From Albugo candida (taxonomy: Eukaryota > Oomycota > Peronosporomycetes > Albuginales): DNA of 64,000 bases. Shown here piece after piece: positions 23,996 through 33,688 of the stretch (position 1 is its first letter; each line of letters begins with the position of its first letter). A model generated the notes under the pieces. That model did no database searches. It was not told the origin of the DNA and worked only from the letters and a program-made list of their open reading frames with translations. The DNA is taken from positions 1 to 64,000 of the forward strand of contig JBDOQK010000033.1 in the NCBI GenBank assembly GCA_040437565.1, in the 5' to 3' direction. Position numbers and translations under genes: made by a program.

Positions 23996-24880
23996 TCAAT
24001 CGTCTTCTATCAATTGCTCGTTATCCGACTCGTAACGCTGTAATCGCTCTCGTAGCACTCGCAATTGCTCATTTTTCTTATCGATCATTTGTCTCATGGC
24101 TTGGAATTGCTTACTTTTCGAAATGTGTTGTTCATTATTACGCAATTGAGATTCCAATTCACGGATTCTGTCCTCTGAACGGTGTAATGACAACTCCGTT
24201 GAAGACACTTTTGGTGAAGCTTTTCGTTCATCCAAAGCGGCGATCGATTTACAATTCGACGTCCATTCTGCAACATCCAATCGCTCGACCCTATTCAAAA
24301 GCTCTACAGACCGAATCCGAGTCATACAATCGATAACAAGACCTCTATCCATACCTCTGTTCTCCACGGCGCCGATATCGAGTGTGAGATCAATTTTCTA
24401 GTGTTGAGAGATTACGATCGCGATCGAAATATGCCTTACAATCACTCACGTGCTTTTGAGCCGTTTCCATAGCCTGTTTAAGGAGTAAAGCGTTCATATT
24501 GATCAATTCTCTCATCTCAATTTGCACATTGGACTAAAGGACGAATCATTCATTTGAATCGGAAGCATCAGAATGCGATTTCCACATACTTTGACTGCAA
24601 ACAGCAGCAGTTGAAGAGCATCATAGATATCCTTCTGATTATAGACATCATCTGCCGACAAACTGTACGCAAATAATGACACGTTTCTCCTTAGAGACTC
24701 CGTACCGATCACTCTGAAGATCTTCAAATTCCGCCTCAATTGTCTGTAGGTGTTTTGTCACGCGCGAGCGAAAAAGCTGCAGAAAGTGTTCCAACTAACA
24801 GAAAGAATACGTGACGCTCTATCCTTTCAACAACTCACTTCCACCTCTTTCTGATGCGATTGTGTCAAATTCACACTCAT
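23996..24880 (-). CDS. LZTFL1: Leucine zipper transcription factor-like protein 1 (BBSome regulator)
   Basis: Six minus-strand exons (24880-24839, 24794-24706, 24662-24590, 24533-24450, 24397-24355, 24303-23996) join in frame to 212 residues. The order of conserved segments follows animal LZTFL1: an N-terminal HLQTIEAEFEDLQSDRLSAD region, then VQIEMRELINMNALLLKQAM, then the short AVENRELLNRV, and a C-terminal coiled coil ending FQAMRQMIDKKNEQLRVLRE, close to the human C terminus. LZTFL1 binds the BBSome and limits its entry to cilia, so this is expected in a zoospore-forming oomycete. At 212 residues it is shorter than human (about 299), with the middle coiled coil reduced. The five introns are 43-57 bases. 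Confidence 0.88.
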
Positions 24881-25075
24881 TTCCAATCAATTTCTTAATC
24901 CGTTGCGACTTTTCGTATTTGAAATCTCATTTGCGACTTATAAGAATGTAATTTGAGGGAATAAGGAGCAGAAAATATATTATCGTCTGCTGAACTCATT
25001 GGACCCTAATGTGCTTTCTACGTCGTGGAATTCACTCGTTTACAAATGCGTGTGATCGGAGAATACAGTCCGCAA

Positions 25076-25452
25076 TTACGTCCGCTTACGGAAACGCGAA
25101 ACTGGAGCCGATCGATCACGACGGCCTTTTGTGCTTCGAACGCGAACAATTCGCTGATGGATTGCGGCCTCTACGCAGTAATAATTCTTGATATAGATTT
25201 TGGGAAGGGCGTATGAGTCGTAGACAGAGGCATCTTGCAGATCACGAATGGCTGATTGATCCACGATATTGCTAGAAGAAAACAGGATAATTCTCGTGAT
25301 ATTTTCTAATAGAGATTTACTTCGTACCGAACGACAAATCGCTTGATCGCTTTGTCCTTTGGAATGAGTTTGGAGGTCGATGAACAATGCACGCGTTTCA
25401 CATGTCCACGTCCTTTCTTATTGCGTCCGTGATTCCGACGTTTAACAGTCAT
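25076..25452 (-). CDS. RPS26: 40S ribosomal protein eS26 (left copy of an assembly duplicate)
   Basis: Exons 25452-25328 and 25271-25076 give 106 residues. The N terminus [16 protein letters not shown], then [39 protein letters not shown] and [10 protein letters not shown] identify eS26, a small-subunit protein near the mRNA exit site. Two of the four zinc-binding cysteines of the family are replaced: the first pair reads CSST and the second CVEA, where CxxC is usual. The C terminus is also short and divergent. This may be a zinc-free form, a decaying paralogue, or the only copy in this lineage. The gene is repeated at 25872-26248 because of an unmerged gap. The intron is 56 bases. Confidence 0.9.
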
Positions 25453-25871
25453 ATTTCAAGCGTTCGATCCACAAATTCAAAGCACTTTTGTGACCACCGA
25501 AAAGCGATATGATTCAACGCATTTTGACCAATCAACGATTTGGGAAGTGTAATTACATATATATATATTTTATTATTGATTATTACAAGATAAGGCGAAT
25601 GCGGCTTCATGCACGCGTTTGGAGCGATTCTTTGCTTGCCGAATAACAGCGAAACTACCGCTATTTTTGCGATTGTTTTTGNNNNNNNNNNNNNNNNNNN
25701 NNNNNNNNNNNNNNNNNNNNNNNNNNNNNNNNNNNNNNNNNNNNNNNNNNNNNNNNNNNNNNNNNNNNNNNNNNNNNNNNNTCTGCTGAACTCATTGGAC
25801 CCTAATGTGCTTTCTACGTCGTGGAATTCACTCGTTTACAAATGCGTGTGATCGGAGAATACAGTCCGCAA

Positions 25872-26248
25872 TTACGTCCGCTTACGGAAACGCGAAACTG
25901 GAGCCGATCGATCACGACGGCCTTTTGTGCTTCGAACGCGAACAATTCGCTGATGGATTGCGGCCTCTACGCAGTAATAATTCTTGATATAGATTTTGGG
26001 AAGGGCGTATGAGTCGTAGACAGAGGCATCTTGCAGATCACGAATGGCTGATTGATCCACGATATTGCTAGAAGAAAACAGGATAATTCTCGTGATATTT
26101 TCTAATAGAGATTTACTTCGTACCGAACGACAAATCGCTTGATCGCTTTGTCCTTTGGAATGAGTTTGGAGGTCGATGAACAATGCACGCGTTTCACATG
26201 TCCACGTCCTTTCTTATTGCGTCCGTGATTCCGACGTTTAACAGTCAT
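25872..26248 (-). CDS. RPS26: 40S ribosomal protein eS26 (right copy of the same locus)
   Basis: Exons 26248-26124 and 26067-25872 repeat the left copy exactly, offset by 796 bases. The identity extends over the whole 696-bp flank, including non-coding sequence, and stops exactly at the N gap. This is one gene represented twice rather than a tandem pair. In this copy the upstream neighbour is the EF-hand gene, divergently transcribed across about 350 bases, which is probably the true promoter context. Confidence 0.9.
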
Positions 26249-26602
26249 ATTTCAAGCGTTCGATCCACAAATTCAAAGCACTTTTGTGACCACCGAAAAG
26301 CGATATGATTCAACGCATTTTGACCAATCAACGATTTGGGAAGTGTAATTACATATATATATATTTTATTATTGATTATTACAAGATAAGGCGAATGCGG
26401 CTTCATGCACGCGTTTGGAGCGATTCTTTGCTTGCCGAATAACAGCGAAACTACCGCTATTTTTGCGATTGTTTTTGTATGTATGCATTATGCTATAAAT
26501 AAACTATTGGTACGAAAAAGAATGGCTTTGTTGTACTGTTTGTAGCATGAGAAATAAGAGCTTATAGTTGTACTGGTGTGTCGCCTATCGATTAGGCTGT
26601 TT

Positions 26603-29600
26603 ATGGCACAAATTAAGCGTCAATCCCTCGAATCTTCACTGCCTCTGTTGGCGCCTCGTTCACACGCTTCTGTAGCACGATACAGGCACTCGAACGAGCT
26701 CCAAAAAGCTGATAATAATGTCATTAGAAACGACCCGGCTTTATTCTCCGAGTCTAAAGCTGCTCCCACACATAACACAATGCGTAGCCGCAAGCCCAAA
26801 AGTAACTCACCTTTTCTTTTGTCGTCTCAAAGTGCTGAACGACTAAAGAAACAAAAGTCTGATGCGTCTGATACGTTTGCAGAGCGTTCACAGCTCAAAG
26901 AGACAACGACAAAGACCTCAGATGCAATGCATCGCGAGTATCTCTTATCGGAATCGGATCGAATCATGGAAGATTGGGTTGGCGTCTACGATGAAGAGAA
27001 GCATCAATTCACATCGTATGCTCTCTTTATCGAATCAAAACTCGATCATATTCAACAGAGTTTAATATCCGTTGTAGGACGACCTCATCCATTGGAAACA
27101 GCGGCTTGTTGTGCGACATTATGGAAGATGCCAGGATTACTGAGCTGTTACCAGACACTATTGCAGAAACTCGCGATTATCGTTCAGAGTGCGGTGTACG
27201 GGACATCCATACAAAGCTCTAGCAGTCTCAGTCCTCAACGCATTTCGAGTATGCCAATGAAAGATCTGGTGAGGTACTTTTACGGGCAGTCTGCTTACTT
27301 TCACAAAGTGCAGACACTACAAACTCAATACGAGACGTTCCGTAATCTGAAGGATCCGCTTGTCGTCCAAAATCTTCCGTGGCGCGATTTGCTTACAATT
27401 GTGGGGTCAACACCGCTTGAGAGTTTAATCGACGCAATCATATCCGTACTTCCTACTTCGAAATACAGTCTTCTTATCACACTTTTGGATCGGAAACGTC
27501 TCGCGAACCAGAGATTGGAAGGCACGCGACAGAAACGACCTTGGAAGATATTTGTCGCCCGTCCATATTTTACAGACGATGAGAGTATCCAAAAAGAATC
27601 CGCACACTTAAATTTCACCACTGTTCAAAGTAGGAACGAAAGCATCGATGATGACGTGGAGATTCCCGTCAACGCAGAGGAGCTTCCGTGTCTCTCGTGC
27701 ACTCAAATAGCTCGAGTGATATCGATATCAGCGCATACTTTTAGCACAAGTGGAAGAGAGATGCTCATCCACGCGCTTGTCGATATTCTCGAAATTGAAT
27801 CGTTTAAAGATGTATTCAAAGTGTTTGAAAAACACGCGAGAAAGCAAACACTCGAGCACCTCGAGCTCTCCGACAGCCTTTATCATCTTGGTATGGTTGT
27901 ACGCCAAATTCCCGAGGTTCCCGAGGTGCTGTTCCAATTGTATCTCGCAATGTATTCGATCGATCAGAGAATTGTGAGAGGAAAAGAGGCGCAGATAAAG
28001 AGTTTGTTCTTTGGGAAATTATTGAGCTCCGTGATGGACTCATTTTTTCTCAGTGATTTAGCTCGTAATTTGAGTCACGAGCATTGGGTTGTATTATGTC
28101 GAGAAATGGAATTGCTGCATCCAAAGAAGACGGAAAGTGTATTGAAGTCTAACGATATTCCACTGATTTCGGATCTTTATTCAGACAAGCAACGGGAGAA
28201 TCCACAGGGAGAAGAGCGTCATACAACGATAGACGATCCAATGCTCGACACATTTGACCAATTGCAAAATCTCGTGCAGGAATTCTTGGCTGATAAACAA
28301 GTGCATAGTGCTCGTCTCTCTCAAATGATTCGACTGATTCTCATTCCAAAACTTTCCAATGAAAAAAACATTCAAAGTGTTTTGAAAAGCTGTTGGGATC
28401 GACTCAGTACTGATACGAAATTACAGCAATTTCGACAATTATTTGCATCTTTTGGGAATGAAAGCCAATTTTCCAAAGTCACCATTTTGCAATTGCTCGA
28501 TTCCGCTTTCACGACACTCGATCCCAATGATAAGAAGAAATGGCTTCAAGAGAAGAAAATTGTAATTGATGAACCTGAAGACAAAGAGATTGTTGAAGCT
28601 ATTAGCGATGATGATCCTTATCAGTTGGGAAAGTTCACATCCAAACTGATGAAAATCACAATTGATACCAAATTCAAATGGACGGAATGCATTCTGAAGC
28701 ATTTGATTGCCGATAAACAGTATCGCGTCTATGAGGGGAAGCTTTTAAAGCTTATTCGAAAAATACAAAAACATGCAAAATCCACAAACGCTAAAATGAA
28801 TATCACAGCCGCAACACACGCAATTGAGGAAATTCTAATTCCATTTGGGAACTCCGATCGACAGAAAATATCACAAAGACTCGCTGAGAAAATGACACAA
28901 ATGGCGATATCGATTCCATTGGAATTGGAAGCGGATATTCGGTCGCAAATGCCAATAAATGTATCGGAAAGAACTGAAAAAGATATTGTGAGTGAGAATT
29001 GGAGCGTTGATTCTCTTCGCACTGAAGCTGTAGAATCTGAAGAGAACAGAGTGAATACATTGATACGAAAAGAGGATTCAGTGAGCGAAAACATCGATTT
29101 AATCGCATTACGTGAGCCGCACACAAAAAGTGAGCGACAGAATCCTATAAACGTTCGAATGACTGCGACAATTGCGACACAAACGATCGATTCAATGAAT
29201 ACGACAAAAAACCTTCCGAGCGATTCAAATGCAACGCATCAAGAAACGAATAATAACGAAAATAGCCACGACACTATTCACGAGGTCGAGTCAGCCGTCT
29301 CAGTCCCCGCCTTATCATTACGAACGATTTTGAGTCATAACACGGGAAAGAAGAAACGCATCCATAAAATCAATCAGAATGCTGTCCCTCGCGCTATCTC
29401 AAATTTGGTGACGTCGTGGCAAATGAATGTCGATCAATTGGCTCAATTCTCAAAGAAAACAATTACAGCTGTACTTCGATCCATTTCCGAAGCATACGGC
29501 GACTTCCTAACTTCAGAAAGACGAAAAAAGTCAAGTGTCGAGTCTTCCGTTCGCAGTAAGAAAATGACATTTGCGAAATCGGTATATCAGTCATTTCTGC

Positions 29601-31120
29601 ATTCATACGGTCTTCCTGGAATCGCTGATATTCATCTTTTGGCACTTTCCATCGCAGTAGAAAATTATCGTTCGCAGCATTTACGTGTCGAGTTTTTTGC
29701 TCAATTTTTATTCCAAGAAAGAAATACGAAAGAAATGGATTCCTATTTAGAATTCCTCGAGTTTTTGGTATGTGGCGAAATTACAAAAAGCAGCACAGCG
29801 ATAAGTTCTCTCTCACAGACAACGACTCAGAGCTCTGTTGCTTCACGACAAAGACATCAACGTATCTCGATACCCGATAAAGAAATTTGGCTCGTATCGA
29901 TCGAAAAAGCGATTGAGGCCGCAGAACACTGTTTTAAAGCAATGAAAAAGCAGAGTGTTGAACACTTTTGTGAGAAAATCGCTTTTTCAGCGAAAACAAA
30001 AGCCGAAAATGGTGTCAATGTCGATGCACTTCTCCAACTCGTTTTGCAAGAATGGAGAGATGAACAAGTGCGTCGGAATAATCATCTTCGTGACGCTTTT
30101 CACGCAGGCGATGTGGATGGAGATGGACAGCTTACCAGTGCAGAGTTTTCGAAAATCATTCTGTCTATCGATCGAGATCGTGAGATTGGCGATATCTTAC
30201 TTATGTACAGCGATACATTACGTCAAACAGCTTCCAGTTCCATCGATGCCAACACATTCCTTCAAGTAGCAAGAGAATACGATTTAGACAAAGTTCCTTG
30301 GGATGAAGAAGTAGAGCTGCATACGATTTCCAGCTCTGTTGAAGATTTAGACGCGACGTGGGCGCTCGGAGGCGTTCGAGGCTTTTTTCTTGGAACTTTG
30401 GACGTTTTATCGAATGGGTGGAGCCCAACGCATTCACTCCGAACATGTAAAGGAGCAGGTTGTGGATGCCTTAAATGCATTGTCGATGGATTTATTGGGT
30501 TCCAGAAAATGAGGGTCGATGCAAAAGTAACACAGTCCAGCTCACAGGACGTTATTGTATCAGATGAGCTGGTTTGGACGCGATTCTGGCATCTGANNNN
30601 NNNNNNNNNNNNNNNNNNNNNNNNNNNNNNNNNNNNNNNNNNNNNNNNNNNNNNNNNNNNNNNNNNNNNNNNNNNNNNNNNNNNNNNNNNNNNNNNGAGC
30701 CCAACGCATTCACTCCGAACATGTAAAGGAGCAGGTTGTGGATGCCTTAAATGCATTGTCGATGGATTTATTGGGTTCCAGAAAATGAGGGTCGATGCAA
30801 AAGTAACACAGTCCAGCTCACAGGACGTTATTGTATCAGATGAGCTGGTTTGGACGCGATTCTGGCATCTGATGCGACAGCTTCATGAAGCTACGAATGA
30901 TAGGACCGACACTCTCGCTGAAAATGGCGGGCTTGTAATGGAGGCGGAAGTACCTCGCTCGAATACAAGCCGCCGGAATGCAGTTCCCAATTTTTTGTTT
31001 CCGAATGTCAAGTGCGTATCAGGAGCATTGGGAAAAGCACACGATGTGGAAATGGAGATATTCGATTCGGAACGTATTCGGATGCAATTTTCTCATTTGT
31101 ATGTGCAAAAGGATCGATGA
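26603..31120 (+). CDS. Large EF-hand protein, function unknown
   Basis: One long open frame. The first ATG is at 26603 (MAQIKRQSLESSLPLL); the codons before it lack ATG. It runs across the N gap 30597-30696, where 176 bp are repeated on both sides. Removing the false repeat and gap (276 bases, a multiple of three) leaves about 1413 residues. The protein is mostly helical and charged. Near residue 1169 is one clear EF-hand loop, DVDGDGQLTSAEF, followed by a weaker helical pair (SIDRDREIGDILL). A cysteine cluster KGAGCGCLKC follows. I see no transmembrane segment. Its place between LZTFL1 and LC8 would fit a flagellar role, but that is only context. Paralogues or orthologues were not recognised. 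Confidence 0.85.
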   Translation: MAQIKRQSLESSLPLLAPRSHASVARYRHSNELQKADNNVIRNDPALFSESKAAPTHNTMRSRKPKSNSPFLLSSQSAERLKKQKSDASDTFAERSQLKETTTKTSDAMHREYLLSESDRIMEDWVGVYDEEKHQFTSYALFIESKLDHIQQSLISVVGRPHPLETAACCATLWKMPGLLSCYQTLLQKLAIIVQSAVYGTSIQSSSSLSPQRISSMPMKDLVRYFYGQSAYFHKVQTLQTQYETFRNLKDPLVVQNLPWRDLLTIVGSTPLESLIDAIISVLPTSKYSLLITLLDRKRLANQRLEGTRQKRPWKIFVARPYFTDDESIQKESAHLNFTTVQSRNESIDDDVEIPVNAEELPCLSCTQIARVISISAHTFSTSGREMLIHALVDILEIESFKDVFKVFEKHARKQTLEHLELSDSLYHLGMVVRQIPEVPEVLFQLYLAMYSIDQRIVRGKEAQIKSLFFGKLLSSVMDSFFLSDLARNLSHEHWVVLCREMELLHPKKTESVLKSNDIPLISDLYSDKQRENPQGEERHTTIDDPMLDTFDQLQNLVQEFLADKQVHSARLSQMIRLILIPKLSNEKNIQSVLKSCWDRLSTDTKLQQFRQLFASFGNESQFSKVTILQLLDSAFTTLDPNDKKKWLQEKKIVIDEPEDKEIVEAISDDDPYQLGKFTSKLMKITIDTKFKWTECILKHLIADKQYRVYEGKLLKLIRKIQKHAKSTNAKMNITAATHAIEEILIPFGNSDRQKISQRLAEKMTQMAISIPLELEADIRSQMPINVSERTEKDIVSENWSVDSLRTEAVESEENRVNTLIRKEDSVSENIDLIALREPHTKSERQNPINVRMTATIATQTIDSMNTTKNLPSDSNATHQETNNNENSHDTIHEVESAVSVPALSLRTILSHNTGKKKRIHKINQNAVPRAISNLVTSWQMNVDQLAQFSKKTITAVLRSISEAYGDFLTSERRKKSSVESSVRSKKMTFAKSVYQSFLHSYGLPGIADIHLLALSIAVENYRSQHLRVEFFAQFLFQERNTKEMDSYLEFLEFLVCGEITKSSTAISSLSQTTTQSSVASRQRHQRISIPDKEIWLVSIEKAIEAAEHCFKAMKKQSVEHFCEKIAFSAKTKAENGVNVDALLQLVLQEWRDEQVRRNNHLRDAFHAGDVDGDGQLTSAEFSKIILSIDRDREIGDILLMYSDTLRQTASSSIDANTFLQVAREYDLDKVPWDEEVELHTISSSVEDLDATWALGGVRGFFLGTLDVLSNGWSPTHSLRTCKGAGCGCLKCIVDGFIGFQKMRVDAKVTQSSSQDVIVSDELVWTRFWHLXXXXXXXXXXXXXXXXXXXXXXXXXXXXXXXXXXSPTHSLRTCKGAGCGCLKCIVDGFIGFQKMRVDAKVTQSSSQDVIVSDELVWTRFWHLMRQLHEATNDRTDTLAENGGLVMEAEVPRSNTSRRNAVPNFLFPNVKCVSGALGKAHDVEMEIFDSERIRMQFSHLYVQKDR
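30421..30872. repeat. Unmerged contig overlap around gap 30597-30696
   Basis: 30421-30596 (176 bp) recurs as 30697-30872 inside the EF-hand gene. Confidence 0.85.
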
Positions 31121-31211
31121 TGTGGGAAACATTATGTTTTGGAGTGTATAACAAATCGATGTATTAGATTTCATAATCAGACATGCATTCTGCTACATGC
31201 ATTCTGAAAGC

Positions 31212-31481
31212 TCATCCGGATTTGAATAAAAGGATCGCAACTTGACCTAGATAAAAGTATATAAAGTGTTTGGTTTCGTGTGTTACGTACGATCCAAAGT
31301 TGCGGCCAACAATGCAGTGCCAAGTCGGATTGTGTTTGATGTCAAATTCTTTTTTGATGAAGGCTGCAATGTCTTTTTCGATATTGTATTTTTCTAACGC
31401 CTGAGACGCACAATCGACAGCATCCTGCTGCATATCTTCATGCATGTCGGCGTTTTTGATGACGGCCTTACACTCGGACAT
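31212..31481 (-). CDS. DYNLL: Dynein light chain LC8
   Basis: The start at [20 protein letters not shown] gives exactly 89 residues, the standard LC8 length, and near-identity to animal LC8. Features include [40 protein letters not shown] and the invariant end [19 protein letters not shown]. Upstream in-frame codons (to 31574) do not resemble LC8 and are probably untranslated. LC8 is a homodimeric hub that binds dynein intermediate chain and many other partners, in cytoplasm and flagella. It is tail-to-tail with the EF-hand gene, about 90 bases away. A 100-N gap (31619-31718) lies just upstream, so a 5' non-coding exon could be hidden. Confidence 0.97.
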   Translation of the reverse strand: MSECKAVIKNADMHEDMQQDAVDCASQALEKYNIEKDIAAFIKKEFDIKHNPTWHCIVGRNFGSYVTHETKHFIYFYLGQVAILLFKSG

Positions 31482-31618
31482 ATTGGCTATTTCGTGACAA
31501 ATTACGCGGTGGACGAGATGGGATACTTGAATTTGGGTAGTTCCGTCGCGTTGGGTTCTATATGAACGCCACAAGCGAGAAACGAACGATGAAAAAAGGT
31601 GTGTTTTGATGCGGGGAG

Positions 31619-31718
31619 NNNNNNNNNNNNNNNNNNNNNNNNNNNNNNNNNNNNNNNNNNNNNNNNNNNNNNNNNNNNNNNNNNNNNNNNNNNNNNNNNN
31701 NNNNNNNNNNNNNNNNNN
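31619..31718. other. Assembly gap of 100 N
   Basis: A gap between LC8 and the unknown gene at 31954. The flanks do not repeat each other. A plus-strand frame (31719-31880, ending VKKRQMDMSMKRSF) starts in the gap and might be the end of a hidden exon; I cannot identify it. Confidence 0.8.
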
Positions 31719-31953
31719 GCAAAATCACTGGGAAGAATTATGACCAATCATTTGATGCGGCGTTTGGAAACAGACGCGATTTCGATTGAAAACGCCATTT
31801 GTTTTCGCTTTCAAAAAGCAATGGAAGGCATTTCGTATGTGAAGAAAAGACAAATGGACATGTCGATGAAGCGTAGTTTCTAACGTGTGCAATTGGAAGA
31901 CTTGTAGCGCGCGTGTTTGACGATAAAAACAGTGGCAAAGAATCTTATACGTA

Positions 31954-32583
31954 CTATGTACTAGGCACAATTTTAGCTTCAAATTTGTATGGTTCTGGTT
32001 CTTCGACTTCCGGTGCAATATCTTCTGGTGATAATTGATCTCTTTCAAACTCCTCAATTAGTTCTTGTGGTGCCTGAAGTATCTCAACAAGAGCACGAGC
32101 CCCACATAGATCGAAAAGCATTTTTTCATTTAACTGAGGTGCGATAAGAACTTTTTTCTCATCGTCCGCTGAGCCTTCAGAGACATCGAAATTGACGCCA
32201 GAGTCCTTCAAATGTTTCTGGAAGGCTTCCAGAGGATCGACAAATAGGCTGATGAAATTGTTTGCGTTGTACGCATTTCGAAGAACACGTGATTTCGACT
32301 TTTGCTCACTTTCGATGCGAGTCGGATACTCGTGATCCTCTACTTCTACGTCGCGTACTCCAATAATCCGGAAAGGACGGGCGTCTACCACCTCTTTATC
32401 TTCCTCGTGTTCAAAGTGAATGGGACGAAGTGGTGTGGGTGGCCTCTTCTTCACGCTGAAATGTCGAAGTGATTGTCGCAATCGATTTGCCATTCTTGGA
32501 CGCCGTTCAAGTATTTGCGTACATTCGTGCGACCTTCCGTCTACATTACAGGGAAGGATGTATAAGCGCAATGGAAAAGCCAT
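31954..32583 (-). CDS. Hypothetical protein, 209 residues
   Basis: An open minus-strand frame beginning MAFPLRLYILPCNVDGRSHE. A second start, MANRLRQSLRHFSVKKRPPT (32493), is equally possible and would leave 179 residues. The central part reads RPFRIIGVRDVEVEDHEYPT and NNFISLFVDPLEAFQKHLKD, and the acidic C-terminal part is rich in E and P. There is no signal peptide or membrane segment unless the first 15 residues are used. It lies 48 bases downstream of the SSNA1 stop on the same strand, a very tight spacing. I do not recognise the family. The even codon phase and neighbours make it a likely real gene. Confidence 0.65.
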   Translation of the reverse strand: MAFPLRLYILPCNVDGRSHECTQILERRPRMANRLRQSLRHFSVKKRPPTPLRPIHFEHEEDKEVVDARPFRIIGVRDVEVEDHEYPTRIESEQKSKSRVLRNAYNANNFISLFVDPLEAFQKHLKDSGVNFDVSEGSADDEKKVLIAPQLNEKMLFDLCGARALVEILQAPQELIEEFERDQLSPEDIAPEVEEPEPYKFEAKIVPST

Positions 32584-32631
32584 TTATCTCCGCAAAAGTG
32601 AGCGTGAGGAGGGAAAAACTGATTCTAATAG

Positions 32632-33074
32632 TCAATTCTTTGCTTTAATCTGCTTCTTATTACATAGCTGCACAGTTTCTCGCTTGAGTACGTGTAATAA
32701 AGTTTGTGAGCTTTCAAGTATCTGACACGAAGAAAGAAGAGAGTAACGGGAAATGGCGATGAAGCAAACGGACCTTCATGTACGCTGCTTCAGTCTCGTG
32801 GATCGTACGATCATATTCGTCGCGTGCAGTTACTTTATGACTGAGATCCTCACAAATCGCTTCCAATCGATTCGATAAGACTGCTATATCCTACAGTATG
32901 TGATGAGCTTTCATTCTTTTGTTAAGTAAGTCTCTTAACTCGCTGAATTTTGGATTTTTCTTCCTCCTGTTTTGCTATCGCACGGTTCATTTCTTCTCGT
33001 TTCTCACGTAAATCTTCAATACATTTTACTAATTCGTTGTTATAATTCTGCAATGTTGCACCTTGCTGTGCCAT
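32632..33074 (-). CDS. SSNA1: SSNA1 / DIP13 basal-body and microtubule coiled-coil protein
   Basis: Three short exons (33074-32940, 32890-32774, 32721-32632) encode 113 residues. The start [20 protein letters not shown], the middle [18 protein letters not shown] and the end [15 protein letters not shown] follow human SSNA1/NA14 (119 residues) closely. SSNA1 is a single coiled coil that self-assembles into fibrils and binds and branches microtubules at centrioles, basal bodies and axonemes (DIP13 in Chlamydomonas). The introns are 49 and 52 bases with GT-AG ends. The exons are too short to show up as long open frames. The gene is divergent from THOC5 (about 0.6 kb between starts). Confidence 0.93.
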
Positions 33075-33688
33075 CTTTAGTGTAATCGATGAGAACGTTC
33101 GACACCACAGGTCACTCTTGATGCAAAAGACGTCATTATCTTAATACTATAAATAAACGAAGTTTGACCGCCAGGTTCTTTGGAGTGCATTGGGCATCTC
33201 AGACTCGTGGATGTCACAATTTCTCAATTAGTGGAAAAAGAATCACATTGCAAGATATGAAAAGTAAAAGATCATTTATAGTATATTATGTCGTTACGCG
33301 TTGGGGATGGTAATGTGAGTTGCAATTGGCTCTTGAAGATACGAGATAGTATAATCAGCAAGGTTCCTATCATAAACAACCGCTTTATATTTGCACGTAG
33401 TAGCAGTAGAATGTGATCACGTTGTTACGATCACCTACTGTGGCAACTACTTGCAATGAAAAACTGTCGAAGGATCAGTTCCAAAATGGAAGGATTTTCT
33501 AATCATCGTGTTCAGTCCCTCAGGATTGCCATCACTTCCTCCAAATGAATTATGATAAAGTAGCAAAGTGTTGATAAACACGATGAACGAATAACAGCCA
33601 TTCAAAGTTAGGGTCTCGTGCCTCTATATAAGTGTACAACGGTGTATTTTCATTCACATTCGTGCAACCTCAAACCTTCCCAGCAACA
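33075..33688. promoter_or_regulatory. Divergent spacer between SSNA1 and THOC5
   Basis: About 610 bases separate the two start codons, and no coding frame is recognisable. It must carry both promoters. I cannot assign individual elements. Confidence 0.4.

Larger units (their letters stand above)
24986..26477. repeat. Unmerged contig overlap around gap 25682-25781
   Basis: 24986-25681 (696 bp) recurs as 25782-26477 on the other side of 100 N. Everywhere I compared them the copies are the same. Confidence 0.85.

Noticed and set aside
25076-26248. Tandem duplication of eS26
   Set aside because: The repeat includes non-coding flanks, is the same wherever compared, and ends exactly at an N gap. 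This is an assembly overlap.
31120-31211. Possible joint transcript of the EF-hand gene and LC8
   Set aside because: They are on opposite strands and converge, so this is a normal tail-to-tail spacing.
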